From Mycolicibacterium komanii (lineage in GTDB: Bacteria; Actinomycetota; Actinomycetes; Mycobacteriales; Mycobacteriaceae), in assembly GCF_001050035.1 (NCBI RefSeq), contig NZ_CVTA01000033.1, positions 186,001-250,000 of the forward strand: a stretch of DNA of 64,000 bases. Direction: 5' to 3'. Position 1 is the stretch's first letter. Every line of letters starts with the position of its first letter. The notes below the pieces were generated by a model, which worked only from the letters and a program-made list of their open reading frames with translations, was not told the origin of the DNA and searched no databases. The position numbers and the translations under genes are program-made. Below, piece after piece: positions 1 to 8,610 of the stretch.

Positions 1-53
1 GCCTGGCGACCTGTGCGCTGCTCTCGGCGACCGAATCGCTGCTCAAGGACTAG
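1..53 (+). CDS. 3' end of a gene, possibly the AspC-type aminotransferase (partial)
   Basis: An open frame enters from the left edge and ends at TAG 51-53; the visible C-terminus reads LATCALLSATESLLKD. Only 16 residues are visible, so no domain can be recognised. In M. tuberculosis the gene upstream of dnaX (Rv3722c) is the aspartate aminotransferase AspC, in the same orientation, and the rest of this window follows that gene order. The identity is therefore inferred from synteny only. Confidence 0.45.
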   Translation, partial: LATCALLSATESLLKD

Positions 54-61
54 CTGGTCGG

Positions 62-112
62 TTTGTGAATCTGACGACGATTTTCGCGAAAAAGCGTCGC
101 CGGATTCACAAT
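62..112. repeat. Hairpin, TTTGTGAATC family, copy 1
   Basis: An inverted repeat has left arm TTGTGAATCTGACGACG and right arm CGTCGCCGGATTCACAA (17 positions, 2 mismatches) around a short AT-rich loop. It lies directly after the partial gene and covers the stop codon of the pseudogene on the other strand, so it may end transcription from both sides. The left arm recurs almost unchanged at 1034-1052, on the other side of the pseudogene. Confidence 0.7.
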
Positions 113-964
113 CGGAGCCCGCGCGAGCGCAACGCGCTCTCGACCCTGGTCACGTAGGTTGCGCGCCGTCGGTGCAGTAGGTCTCGACTGACGCGGATGA
201 TCAGCCAGCCGAGCTCGGTCAGCACGAACTGTTTGTCGATATCGCGCTGCCTCACCCGCGGATCGGTCCAGTGTGGGGCCCGTCGTATTCGATACCGACC
301 AACAGATTCGGATAGGCCATGTCGAGCCGCGCGACGAACTGCCCGTACTCGTCGAACACGCGGACCTGCGTCAGCGGTGCGGGAAGCCCCGCGTCAACCA
401 ACGCCAGCCGGGCGACGGTCTCCTGCGGCGACTCCGCGCCACCGTCCATCAGCGGGAGTACGCGCTGCAGCCGTGGGAGACCGCGGGCGCCCGTGTGCGC
501 GGTGATCATCGCCTCGACATCGACGTGTCTGAGCCCGGTGGCGTTGGACAGCGCGTCGAGGCGTTGCACCGCGAGCACTCGAGACTCCAGGTGAAGGCCG
601 TGCGGACCGGTGTCGTGACGCGCAGCCCGTCGATGTCCACGAGTTCACCCGGCAGCACCCGTTCCGTACGGACGACGAGACCCGTTGGGCTCTTACGGTT
701 GTCGTGAATGAGCTCCGCCGGTAGGCCAGCGTCGACCCACTTGCTGCCCAGCACCGCCGCCGCCGCCGACAGACCCGCCACCACTCCGCGCCGCTTCGAC
801 CACAGCCAGGCTGCCCGCGCCCGCTGTTGCGCCGTCACGGTGATGTCGCGCGGGATGTAGACGTTCGGGTACAGCGGTGTGTACCGGCGGCGCATCGTGC
901 GCTCGGAGATCGCGCCCGTCGACAACGCTTCGCTCCCGACGAACGGCCATGGCGGCTCGGTCAT
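106..964 (-). pseudogene. Frameshifted DUF559 / AbiEi-type endonuclease-fold protein
   Basis: Three pieces of one protein lie in different frames on the minus strand. The N-terminal part starts at ATG 964 (MTEPPWPFVGSEAL) and runs to about 610. The middle part (residues LAVQRLDALSN to GIEYDGPH) runs to about 270. The C-terminal part (WTDPRVRQRDIDKQF to the stop at 106-108) carries the typical end LGWLIIRVSRDLL. Between parts one and two about 13 nt are missing where relatives have a [YF]D-[LV]GRH segment; the intact gene at 8611 has YDVGRH there. Between parts two and three one base is missing in GPH-H-W, inside the presumed catalytic YDGPxH motif. The family has an N-terminal AbiEi-like region and a C-terminal Vsr/DUF559 restriction-endonuclease-like domain. 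Two independent lesions argue for a real pseudogene rather than a single sequencing error. Confidence 0.8.
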
Positions 965-1031
965 GGTCGTACAGTGCGCGCGCCGACCGACGGAAGGCCC
1001 CCACCGTCGCGCGGTCATCCACAGGTCCGCG

Positions 1032-1089
1032 CCGTTTGTGAATCTGGCGACGCTTCGGTGCCCGGGATCGCCGCGGGTTTCACAAACGG
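1032..1089. repeat. Hairpin, TTTGTGAATC family, copy 2
   Basis: The arms CCGTTTGTGAA (1032-1042) and TTCACAAACGG (near 1079-1089) are complementary, and the left arm continues as TCTGGCGACG, matching the repeat at 62-79. It sits upstream of the pseudogene start and of dnaX. Confidence 0.65.
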
Positions 1090-1130
1090 GAGGGGCAGGG
1101 CTGACGTGTCGCGCCGTCGGACCGCGCCGG

Positions 1131-1136
1131 TAGCCT
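1131..1136 (+). promoter_or_regulatory. Candidate -10 element for a leaderless dnaX transcript
   Basis: TAGCCT fits the mycobacterial TANNNT -10 consensus. Its end lies 7 nt before the GTG start of dnaX, which puts the expected transcription start at or next to the start codon. There is no Shine-Dalgarno sequence in the gap. Confidence 0.5.
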
Positions 1137-1143
1137 GCTGTGC

Positions 1144-3078
1144 GTGGCGCTCTACCGCAAGTACCGGCCCGCGACCTTCGCGGAGGTCGTCGGCCAGGAA
1201 CATGTCACCGAGCCACTGTCGACGGCGCTGACGTCCGGCCGGATCAACCATGCCTACCTGTTCTCCGGTCCGCGTGGATGCGGCAAGACCTCGTCGGCGC
1301 GCATCCTGGCCCGATCGCTGAACTGCGTGCAGGGGCCGACGGCCACGCCGTGCGGGGTGTGCGATTCGTGTGTGGCGCTCGCGCCCAACGGGCCCGGCAG
1401 CGTCGACGTCGTCGAGCTCGACGCGGCCAGCCACGGCGGTGTGGACGACACCCGCGAGTTGCGCGACCGCGCGTTCTACGCACCGGCGCAGTCGCGGTAC
1501 CGGATCTTCATCGTCGACGAGGCGCACATGGTCACCACGGCCGGCTTCAACGCGCTGCTGAAGATCGTCGAGGAACCGCCCGAACATCTGATCTTCGTGT
1601 TCGCGACCACCGAGCCGGAGAAGGTGCTGCCGACCATCCGGTCGCGCACACACCACTACCCGTTCCGGCTGCTGGCGCCGCGCACCATGCGCACGCTGCT
1701 GGAGAACATCTGCGCGCAGGAGAACGTCACCGTCGACGAGGCGGTCTATCCGCTGGTGATCCGTGCCGGCGGCGGGTCGCCCCGCGACACCCTGTCGGTG
1801 CTCGACCAGCTGCTGGCCGGCTCTGAATCAGGCGCGGCGGGCAACCACATCAGTTATCCGCGGGCGCTGGCGCTGCTGGGTGCGACGGACGTCGCGCTGA
1901 TCGACGACGCGATCGACGCGCTGGCCGCCGGCGACGCCGCGGCGCTGTTCGGCGTCGTCGAGGCGGTGATCGACGCCGGGCACGACCCGCGCCGGTTCGC
2001 CACCGACCTGTTGGAGCGGTTCCGCGACCTGATCATCCTGCAATCGGTGCCCGACGCCGCGGCGCGTGGCGTCGTCGACGGACCCGAGGACGTGCTCGAT
2101 CGGATGCGCGAGCAGGCGACGCGCATCGGCACCGCGACGCTGACACGCTACGCCGAGGTCGTGCACGCCGGCCTGGGTGAGATGCGCGGCGCGACGGCGC
2201 CCCGTCTGCTGCTGGAAGTGGTGTGCGCGCGGCTGCTGCTGCCGTCGGCCAGCGACACGGAAGCGGCTGTGCTGCAACGGATCGAGCGCATCGAGACCCG
2301 CCTGGACATGTCGATTCCGGCCGGTGAGGGCGCAGCGTCTCAGGTGGGTGGGCCGCCGAAGCAGTACGCCCGCAGGAGTAAGGCCGAGGAGCAGGCCCCC
2401 GCCACCGAGACGCCGGCTCGCCCCGAGCCCAAACCGGAGCCTCGTTCCGAGCCCAAACCGGAGCCTCGTCCCGAGCCCACGGCGCCGGCCCCCTCCGAAG
2501 AAGCCGCCGAGGACAAGCCGCCGTCGCCACCGCCGGTGCGACCGCCGTCGGATCCGGTGGTCGAGGCGCCGCCCCCGGCGGCCGTCACAGGTGAGCCGAA
2601 CGCGGCCGCGGTGCGCAGCATGTGGTCGACGGTGCGCGACAAGGTGCGCGAGCGCAGCCGCACCACCGAGGTGATGCTGTCCGGCGCGATCGTCCGCGCG
2701 GTCGAAGGCGACACCCTGGTGCTCAGCCACGAGTCGGCACCACTGGCCAAGCGGTTGACCGAACAGCGCAACGCCGACGTCATCCGCGAGGCGCTGAAAG
2801 ACGCCCTCGGGGTGAACTGGAAGATCCGCTGCGAAACCGGCGAGGCGGGACCCGCCGCACCGGCGGAGCCGAGCGTTGCCACCGCGCCGACGCCTCCGCG
2901 GCCCAGGCGCACCATCCCCGAACCGCCTCCGCCCCCGCCACCGCCGGAGGACGACGACGAGGAGAGCATGCTGGCCGAGGCCGGCAGCGACACCTCCGAG
3001 ACGCCGCGCCGCGACCCGGAGGAGGTCGCGCTCGAACTACTGCAGAACGAGCTGGGCGCCCGGCGTATCGACGGCTAG
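1144..3078 (+). CDS. dnaX: DNA polymerase III subunit gamma/tau
   Basis: This is the clamp-loader ATPase of the replicative polymerase, which loads the beta clamp and ties polymerase cores together. The 644-residue protein opens with the family signature MALYRKYRPATF. Walker A GPRGCGKT is at about residues 42-49, a zinc-binding cysteine cluster (C61, C70, C73, C76) follows, and the DEAH box VDEAHM is near 124-129. The last 250 residues start with a Pro/Glu/Lys-rich linker (EPKPEP repeats, about 405-490), followed by a tau-like C-terminal region. GTG start 1144 is preferred because it gives the canonical N-terminus and lies 7 nt after a -10 element. The TAG stop overlaps the stop of the convergent bfaB in a shared CTAG. 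No slippery heptamer was evident on reading, so a separate gamma form is not predicted. Confidence 0.96.
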   Translation: MALYRKYRPATFAEVVGQEHVTEPLSTALTSGRINHAYLFSGPRGCGKTSSARILARSLNCVQGPTATPCGVCDSCVALAPNGPGSVDVVELDAASHGGVDDTRELRDRAFYAPAQSRYRIFIVDEAHMVTTAGFNALLKIVEEPPEHLIFVFATTEPEKVLPTIRSRTHHYPFRLLAPRTMRTLLENICAQENVTVDEAVYPLVIRAGGGSPRDTLSVLDQLLAGSESGAAGNHISYPRALALLGATDVALIDDAIDALAAGDAAALFGVVEAVIDAGHDPRRFATDLLERFRDLIILQSVPDAAARGVVDGPEDVLDRMREQATRIGTATLTRYAEVVHAGLGEMRGATAPRLLLEVVCARLLLPSASDTEAAVLQRIERIETRLDMSIPAGEGAASQVGGPPKQYARRSKAEEQAPATETPARPEPKPEPRSEPKPEPRPEPTAPAPSEEAAEDKPPSPPPVRPPSDPVVEAPPPAAVTGEPNAAAVRSMWSTVRDKVRERSRTTEVMLSGAIVRAVEGDTLVLSHESAPLAKRLTEQRNADVIREALKDALGVNWKIRCETGEAGPAAPAEPSVATAPTPPRPRRTIPEPPPPPPPPEDDDEESMLAEAGSDTSETPRRDPEEVALELLQNELGARRIDG

Positions 3079-4388
3079 GCCGTCCACCACGGCCGCAGCG
3101 GCAGGCCGCCGTCGTAGCCGCCGCGATCCAGCTTGACCGCCAGAACCTGGTGCAGCTGAATGATGTTCCTCTCGAAGCCCAGCCGCGACCCGGCCATGTA
3201 GAGACCCCACACCTTCGCGGTCGCCATGCCGACGTCGGCGACGGCCTCGTCCCAGTGCTCCACCAGGTTGCGGCACCAGTCGCGCAGTGTCAGCGCGTAG
3301 TGGTGGCGCAGGTTCTCCTCGTGGACCACTTCCAGGCCGACGTCCTGAGCCTCGGTGATGATGCGGCCCGATCCGGTCAGCTCCCCGTCGGGGAAGACGT
3401 AACGGTCGATGAATCCGCCGGCGCCCGCCGCCGCCCTGTTGTCCGGACGGGTGATGCAGTGGTTGAGCAGCAGCGCACCGGGACGCATCTTCGACTGCAG
3501 GAAACCGAAATACGCGGGATAGTTGTGCACGCCGATGTGCTCGGTGAGTCCGATCGACGACACCGCGTCGAAACCGTTCTCCTGCACGTCGCGGTAGTCG
3601 CCGTGCCGCACCTCGGCGAGGTCCTCGAGCCCGTCGCGGGCGATGGCTTCGCGCGCCCAGGCCGCCTGCTCCTTCGACAGCGTGACCCCGATCGCCTTGA
3701 CCCCGTGCCGCGCCGCGTAGCGAACCATGCCACCCCAACCGCAACCGACGTCGAGCAGGCGGTCGCCGGGCCGCAGGCGGAGCTTCTCGAACACCAGGCG
3801 GTACTTGTTCTCCTGCGCCTCCTCGAGCGTCGCACCGTCGTGCGGGTAGCACGCGCAGGTGTAGGTCATCGACGGGCCGAGCACCCACTCGTAGAACGCG
3901 TTGGAGACGTCGTAGTGGTGGTGGATCGCCTCGGCGTCACGAGTCTTGCTGTGCCGCAGGCCTTCTGCGATACGACGCCAACGCGGCAGCGCCTCCTGCG
4001 GCGGCGGTGCGATGGGCTTGAGGTGCTCGATGCCGATGGACCGCACGATCTGGGCGAGCACCCGCGCAGGCGGACGCTTGAAGTCCATCTTGTCGTCGAG
4101 CGCCTTGAGCAGCTCATAGGGATCGCCGGGATGCACACCATGCGGCACCAAGTCACCCGACACGTAGGCTCGCGCCAACCCCAGATCCCCAGGGGCGGTG
4201 GCCAGATACGTCGTGCCGCGCGGCGTCAACAGCTCCAAGCCGATCGCGGAGTCCTCGGGTCCGGCGGCACTTCCGTCGTACGCGGTGAAGCGCAACGGCA
4301 GGGTACCTCCGGCGAGGATCTCCAGGATCTCGGCCAGCGTGAGTTTGCCTGCCGCCGTTTGTGTCGCGTGTTCCTTGAAAGTCGTCAT
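3075..4388 (-). CDS. bfaB: Fatty-acid C10 methyltransferase for tuberculostearic acid (BfaB/TmsB type)
   Basis: This is a 437-residue member of the cyclopropane-fatty-acyl-phospholipid synthase family (Rv3720 type). The SAM-binding motif LLDVGCGWGG is at about residues 211-220; EHIG and the C-terminal YxLTLRDWCRN region are family features. In mycobacteria this gene and its flavoprotein partner turn oleoyl phospholipid into 10-methylene and then 10-methyl stearate (tuberculostearate). BfaB adds the methyl group from SAM and BfaA reduces the methylene. ATG 4388 overlaps the bfaA stop as ATGA, so the two are translationally coupled. The function rests on family knowledge plus this pairing; paralogous mycolate cyclopropane synthases are shorter (about 290 residues) and are not paired with an FAD protein. 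Confidence 0.85.
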   Translation of the reverse strand: MTTFKEHATQTAAGKLTLAEILEILAGGTLPLRFTAYDGSAAGPEDSAIGLELLTPRGTTYLATAPGDLGLARAYVSGDLVPHGVHPGDPYELLKALDDKMDFKRPPARVLAQIVRSIGIEHLKPIAPPPQEALPRWRRIAEGLRHSKTRDAEAIHHHYDVSNAFYEWVLGPSMTYTCACYPHDGATLEEAQENKYRLVFEKLRLRPGDRLLDVGCGWGGMVRYAARHGVKAIGVTLSKEQAAWAREAIARDGLEDLAEVRHGDYRDVQENGFDAVSSIGLTEHIGVHNYPAYFGFLQSKMRPGALLLNHCITRPDNRAAAGAGGFIDRYVFPDGELTGSGRIITEAQDVGLEVVHEENLRHHYALTLRDWCRNLVEHWDEAVADVGMATAKVWGLYMAGSRLGFERNIIQLHQVLAVKLDRGGYDGGLPLRPWWTA

Positions 4389-5782
4389 CGCCTCTGCACC
4401 GCCTTCGCATAAAGATCGAGAAGCCGTGAATCTGGATCGTAAGCCTTTTTCACGATCTTGTACGTTTCGCCGCCGTACAGATCGTCGAATTCCTCGCGGC
4501 TGTAATAGGAATCCGAGTACAACGATTTGTGTCCGTCGAGTTCGCTGACCTTGCGCTCGATGAGCCTATTGGTGTGCCCCTCGGTGGGGCCGACCGGCAC
4601 CGACGACCAGAATCCCACGTTGACGTAGGTCTGCTGCGGGCGGATCGGGTACAACGGCCAACCGGCGTCATCGCGGAGCCGCAACGGGCACAACCAGATC
4701 GGCTCGATCGGCACGTTGTCGAGAAACCAGTGCAGGAACTCCGCGACCCGTCCGATCGGCACCTCGACGTCCTGGACGACGCGTTCGCGCGGGGACCGGC
4801 CGTTGCGCTTTTCGATCCGATCGGCGATGTCGAAGCGCTGGTCGTAGCCGATGAGCTTCCAGTAGAAGCTGCTGCGTCGATACCGGCGCGGCCAGAACCG
4901 GCGGATCCGCGGGTTCTGGGCGCCGAACGCCCGTGAGCACCAGAACCAGTCGGTGTCCCACCGCCACAGGTAATCGTGGATGGTGAGCCGGTCGTGTTTC
5001 TCGGCGCCGTTCTCGCCCTCGTGCCGGATCGAGCGGTAGTAGATCTGCTGTCCGGTGTAGTCGCTGACGGGTCCCGGCGTCGCGGTCTGGAATCCCAGCG
5101 TCAGGTAGGCCTCGTCGGCGGAGAACACCACGCCGTCGAGATAGTCGACGGGTGCACCCCCCGAGTCTCCGTAGCCGCGGGTTTCGACGATGCGGTCCAT
5201 CACGGCGACGAGGTCCTCGATCGTGTTGAACCGCAGATGGCGCAGCGTCACGAACGGCCGCACGGTTTCCAGCTCGATCTTCAATCGGACGGAATAGCCC
5301 AACGTGCCATACGAATTGGGGAAAGCCCGGAACAGGTCGGCGTTCTGGTCCGGCGACGCGGTGACGACATCGCCGGTGCCGGTGAGGATGTCCATCTCCA
5401 ATACCGATTCGTGGGGAAGGCCGTTGCGGAACGACGCGGACTCGATCCCCAATCCGGTGACCGCCCCACCGAGCGTGATCGTCTTCAACTGCGGTACCAC
5501 CAACGGCGACAAGCCGTATGGCAGCGTCGCGGCGACCAGGTTCTCGTAGGTGCACATGCCGGCGACGTCGGCGGTGCGCGCGTCGGGGTCCACGGCGATG
5601 ACACCGGTCAAACCCGAGACGTCCAGCCCCTTCCCAGCGGTCTTGGCCCGCGCACGGAACAGGTTCGACGTGGGCTTGGCCAGGCGCACGGTGGCATCGG
5701 GCGGAATCGCACGGTAGCTGTCCAGGAGCCGCTGCACGCCCGCGGCCTGAAGAGCATGTGCGTCGGTTCGGGCTACAGACAC
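4385..5782 (-). CDS. bfaA: FAD-binding oxidoreductase, 10-methylene stearate reductase (BfaA/TmsA type)
   Basis: The 465-residue protein has the PCMH/BBE-type FAD-linked oxidase fold (DIMINUTO/DWARF1-like). The FAD region includes VIAVDPDARTADVAG, ITLGGAVTGLGIESAS (about 105-120) and YSVRLKIELE. It reduces the methylene branch made by BfaB in tuberculostearic acid synthesis, presumably at the membrane. GTG 5782 is chosen because it lies 6 nt after a -10-like TAGCGT (read on the minus strand), which would make the mRNA leaderless. It is the first gene of a two-gene operon with bfaB (ATGA overlap). The divergent SRPBCC gene starts 70 nt away. Confidence 0.85.
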   Translation of the reverse strand: MSVARTDAHALQAAGVQRLLDSYRAIPPDATVRLAKPTSNLFRARAKTAGKGLDVSGLTGVIAVDPDARTADVAGMCTYENLVAATLPYGLSPLVVPQLKTITLGGAVTGLGIESASFRNGLPHESVLEMDILTGTGDVVTASPDQNADLFRAFPNSYGTLGYSVRLKIELETVRPFVTLRHLRFNTIEDLVAVMDRIVETRGYGDSGGAPVDYLDGVVFSADEAYLTLGFQTATPGPVSDYTGQQIYYRSIRHEGENGAEKHDRLTIHDYLWRWDTDWFWCSRAFGAQNPRIRRFWPRRYRRSSFYWKLIGYDQRFDIADRIEKRNGRSPRERVVQDVEVPIGRVAEFLHWFLDNVPIEPIWLCPLRLRDDAGWPLYPIRPQQTYVNVGFWSSVPVGPTEGHTNRLIERKVSELDGHKSLYSDSYYSREEFDDLYGGETYKIVKKAYDPDSRLLDLYAKAVQRR

Positions 5783-5788
5783 GCATAT

Positions 5789-5794
5789 ACGCTA
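5789..5794 (-). promoter_or_regulatory. Candidate -10 element for leaderless bfaAB
   Basis: Read on the minus strand this is TAGCGT, followed by 6 nt and the GTG start of bfaA. It fits TANNNT with leaderless spacing. Confidence 0.45.
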
Positions 5795-5851
5795 GTCCGC
5801 GGTCGCAGGCGATGCGACCGCATGGAACCTTCTAGCGAGGAGCTCGTACCG

Positions 5852-6289
5852 ATGGGACAGGTCAGCGCATCCAGCACCGTCTTGGTCGACGCGGCGCCCG
5901 AGGCGGTGATGTCGGCCGTCGCGGATTACGCGAACGTGCGCCCGAAGATCCTGTCGCCCCACTACAGCGACTACAAGGTGCTGCAGGGCGGGGAGGGCGC
6001 GGGCACGGTGGCCAGTTGGAAGCTGCAGGCGACCAAGTCACGGGTGCGCGACGTGAAGGCGGAGGTCGATGTGGCCGGTCACACAGTCATCGAGAAGGAC
6101 GCCAACTCGTCGATGATCACCAACTGGACCGTGGCGCCCGCGGGCCAGGGGTCCTCGGTGACGGTCAAGACGTCGTGGCAGGGCGCGGGCGGCATCGGCG
6201 GCTTCTTCGAGAAGACGTTCGCGCCGCTGGGTCTGCGCAAGATCCAGGCCGAGGTGCTCGAGAACCTCAAGAAGCACGTCGAGGGTTGA
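5852..6289 (+). CDS. SRPBCC-family small protein (Rv3718c type)
   Basis: The 145-residue protein has the polyketide-cyclase/START-like SRPBCC fold. It begins with the alternation TVLVDAAPEAVMSAVADYAN and ends in a long helix (KIQAEVLENLKKHVEG), both usual for this fold. No catalytic residues can be named; such proteins bind hydrophobic ligands or lipids. ATG 5852 is chosen because GAGGAG lies about 10 nt upstream; an in-frame ATG at 5822 would add ten residues without a better ribosome site. It is divergent from bfaA, a lipid-modifying enzyme, so a role in lipid handling is possible but unproven. Confidence 0.8.
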   Translation: MGQVSASSTVLVDAAPEAVMSAVADYANVRPKILSPHYSDYKVLQGGEGAGTVASWKLQATKSRVRDVKAEVDVAGHTVIEKDANSSMITNWTVAPAGQGSSVTVKTSWQGAGGIGGFFEKTFAPLGLRKIQAEVLENLKKHVEG

Positions 6290-6326
6290 TCGCACGCACC
6301 CGCTGCGTGCAGAACACCCGTCAGAG

Positions 6327-7100
6327 CTACGTCGAGCCCAGGAACCCCGCGATGCCGCGCACGACGGCGTCGGCGTACTTCTGCCTGCCTTCGGGCGTCT
6401 TCATCAGCGCCGAGTCGACCGGGCTCTTCATGTTTCCCAGCTCGACCAGGATCGACGGGTACTGCGCGAGGTTCAGGCCCGCGATGTCCGAGCGGGGGTT
6501 CAGCCCGCCGGACCCGATGTAGGTCGACGGCACGAACCCGGAGGCCTGCAACTGGTCGCGCATGATCGCCGCGAACCGTGGAGACGGCCCCGCCTGCGCG
6601 TCGTTGAGCGGCGGGGACGAGTACAGGACGTGGAATCCGCGACCGGTCGGCGGGCCGCCGTCGGCGTGGATGCTCACGATCGCGTTGGGCTTGATCGAAT
6701 TCGCCAGCGCCGCGCGCTCGTCGACGCACGGACCCAGCCCGGTGTCGTCGCCGCGCGACATGGCGGTGCGCACGCCCAGCGCGTGCAGGGCCTGCCGGAT
6801 CCGCAGCGTCGTCTCCCAGGCGAAGGTGTGCTCGGGGTAGCCGTCCTCGGTGGAGGTGCCGCTGGCCTGGCAGTCCTTGGTGCCGCCGCGGCCAGTGGGC
6901 ACCTGCTTGCTGATCGAGCCGTCGTTTGAGCCGTTGTGACCGGGGTCGAGGAAGACGATCTTGCCCGCGATGTTGGCGGGAGCGGCATCGGCTTCGAACG
7001 CAGGGCTGATGAGCGTCGAAGCGGCGACGAGTAGTCCGGCGGCCACCGCGGCACAGCCGCGTAATGCTCCAGTGGCGCCGACACGCAGGCGGGCAGGCAC
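6327..7100 (-). CDS. ami1: N-acetylmuramoyl-L-alanine amidase (Ami1 type)
   Basis: This is an Amidase_3 zinc amidase that cleaves the bond between MurNAc and L-Ala in peptidoglycan during cell separation (Rv3717 type). Sequence features in order are an N-terminal signal peptide (GALRGCAAVAAGLLVAASTL, cleavage near EADA/APAN), the first zinc ligand in FLDPGHNG, a Glu in HTFAWET, the histidine in VSIHADGG, and the catalytic Glu in ILVELGN. It has no cell-wall-binding domain, as in Rv3717. The start is uncertain: GTG 7100 is taken, GTG 7109 and GTG codons further upstream are alternatives, and none has a clear ribosome site. It diverges from ybaB. Confidence 0.88.
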   Translation of the reverse strand: MPARLRVGATGALRGCAAVAAGLLVAASTLISPAFEADAAPANIAGKIVFLDPGHNGSNDGSISKQVPTGRGGTKDCQASGTSTEDGYPEHTFAWETTLRIRQALHALGVRTAMSRGDDTGLGPCVDERAALANSIKPNAIVSIHADGGPPTGRGFHVLYSSPPLNDAQAGPSPRFAAIMRDQLQASGFVPSTYIGSGGLNPRSDIAGLNLAQYPSILVELGNMKSPVDSALMKTPEGRQKYADAVVRGIAGFLGST

Positions 7101-7211
7101 GGCCGTCACCGTAACCGCAACCACGACTAGGCTGAAAGCCCAAACGGCCGCGCGCCGACGACAGAGACCAAGTCGAGACCGGACCGCAACGAAGACGCAA
7201 GGGGACCACTC

Positions 7212-7544
7212 ATGCAACCGCAAGGCCAACCCGATATGTCCGCGCTGCTCGCGCAGGCCCAACAGGTTCAGCAGCAGCTGATGGAGGCGCAGGAGGCGCT
7301 GGCCAACGCCGAGGTGCACGGTCAGGCCGGCGGCGGGCTGGTGCAGGTCACGATGAAGGGCAGCGGCGAGGTGGTGGCCGTGTCGATCGACCCGAAGGTC
7401 GTTGACCCCGAGGACGTCGAGACGCTGCAGGATCTCGTCGTCGGCGCGATCTCCGACGCCTCCAAGCAGGTCACCATTCTGGCGCACGACCGGCTCGGGC
7501 CGCTCGCGGGCGGCATGGGCAATCTCGGTATCCCGGGAATGTAA
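7212..7544 (+). CDS. ybaB: Nucleoid-associated protein, YbaB/EbfC family
   Basis: This small DNA-binding protein (110 residues) has the hallmark [19 protein letters not shown] helix followed by the [20 protein letters not shown] strand and the helix [18 protein letters not shown]. It probably binds DNA as a tweezer-like dimer. ATG 7212 follows AAGGGGA at a good distance. It forms an operon with recR, whose TTG start directly abuts its TAA; ybaB-recR is a very widely conserved pair. Confidence 0.92.
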   Translation: MQPQGQPDMSALLAQAQQVQQQLMEAQEALANAEVHGQAGGGLVQVTMKGSGEVVAVSIDPKVVDPEDVETLQDLVVGAISDASKQVTILAHDRLGPLAGGMGNLGIPGM

Positions 7545-8156
7545 TTGTTCGAGGGACCCGTTCAAGATCTGATCGACGAGCTCGGCAAGCTGCCCGGCAT
7601 CGGGCCCAAGAGCGCGCAGCGGATCGCCTTTCACCTGCTGTCGGTGGAGCCGCCCGACATCGACCGGTTGACCGCCGTGCTCAACAAGGTGCGCGACGGG
7701 GTGAAGTTCTGCGCGGTGTGCGGCAACGTCTCCGACGACGACCGCTGCCGCATCTGCAGCGATCCGCGACGGGACGCCTCGCTGGTCTGCGTGGTCGAGG
7801 AGCCCAAGGACGTCCAGGCCGTCGAACGCACACGCGAGTTCCGCGGGCGCTACCACGTGCTGGGCGGCGCGTTGGATCCGCTGTCCGGTGTGGGGCCCGA
7901 ACAACTGCGAATCCGCGAGCTGCTCAACCGAATCGGTGAGCGGGTGGACGGCGTGGACGTCACCGAGGTGATCATCGCGACCGACCCCAACACCGAGGGC
8001 GAGGCGACGGCGACGTATCTGGTGCGCATGCTGCGCGACATTCCGGGACTGACCGTCACCCGAATCGCGTCCGGCCTGCCGATGGGCGGTGACCTGGAGT
8101 TCGCCGACGAGCTCACGCTCGGCCGCGCGTTGGCGGGCCGACGCGCCATGGCATAG
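7545..8156 (+). CDS. recR: Recombination mediator protein RecR
   Basis: RecR (203 residues) acts with RecO/RecF to load RecA on SSB-coated gaps. Features in order are the helix-hairpin-helix region ([17 protein letters not shown], about 16-32), the C4 zinc finger (C56, C59, C68, C71) and the Toprim domain starting [13 protein letters not shown], with [18 protein letters not shown] and [13 protein letters not shown]. The TTG start at 7545 is the first codon after the ybaB stop and gives the usual N-terminus [12 protein letters not shown]. Length is normal for the family. Confidence 0.95.
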   Translation: MFEGPVQDLIDELGKLPGIGPKSAQRIAFHLLSVEPPDIDRLTAVLNKVRDGVKFCAVCGNVSDDDRCRICSDPRRDASLVCVVEEPKDVQAVERTREFRGRYHVLGGALDPLSGVGPEQLRIRELLNRIGERVDGVDVTEVIIATDPNTEGEATATYLVRMLRDIPGLTVTRIASGLPMGGDLEFADELTLGRALAGRRAMA

Positions 8157-8172
8157 CCGAGGAAGGAAGTTC

Positions 8173-8571
8173 ATGCCGGACGAGGAGTTCAAGGTCGAGG
8201 TGGAACTCGGCAGTGCCGAGCATCATCTCTCGTTCTGGGAGAAGCTGCGCACGCTGAACCTCGATGACGGCGCACGCAAGCGGCTCGGGTCGAGGGTGAC
8301 GGTCACCCGCGACGGCGACCGCATCCAGCTGTACACCGCCACGTTGGCCGACGCGCAGGAGGCCGAGCGCACGGTGCGCGCGATGGTGGCCGACGACCGC
8401 GTCGACGCGCGATTCGCGGTCAGCCGCTGGGACGGCGAGAGCCAGGAGTGGGTGGATCCGGTCAGCGGGCAGGAGGTGCCCGACGATGCGCCGGAAGTGG
8501 CGGCGCCCGATCCGGGTTACGTGATCCTCGAGGCGTACAAGCCGGAGTTCCTGCGCGACCTCGGTCTGTAG
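8173..8571 (+). CDS. Conserved hypothetical protein downstream of recR
   Basis: This is a 132-residue soluble acidic protein with no recognised domain. It begins MPDEEFKVEVELGSAEHHLSF and ends with a proline- and acid-rich stretch followed by YVILEAYKPEFLRDLGL. ATG 8173 is strongly supported by the purine-rich site GGAAGGAAG ending a few bases upstream. It follows recR after 16 nt and may belong to the same transcript. The repeated beta-like segments (RVTVTRDGDRIQLYTATL, DARFAVSRWDGES) suggest a small alpha/beta fold. Confidence 0.75.
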   Translation: MPDEEFKVEVELGSAEHHLSFWEKLRTLNLDDGARKRLGSRVTVTRDGDRIQLYTATLADAQEAERTVRAMVADDRVDARFAVSRWDGESQEWVDPVSGQEVPDDAPEVAAPDPGYVILEAYKPEFLRDLGL

Positions 8572-8610
8572 CCGGCGCGACTTGTCGGTGCCCGCGGGCA
8601 GGATGCGGGC

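Noticed and set aside
2401..2520. Direct DNA repeats in dnaX
   Set aside because: They encode the EPKPEP linker, a normal feature of mycobacterial DnaX, not an insertion.
1828..2730. 300-codon frame opposite dnaX
   Set aside because: Antisense to the proline-rich part of dnaX; repetitive composition reflects the EPKPEP repeats.
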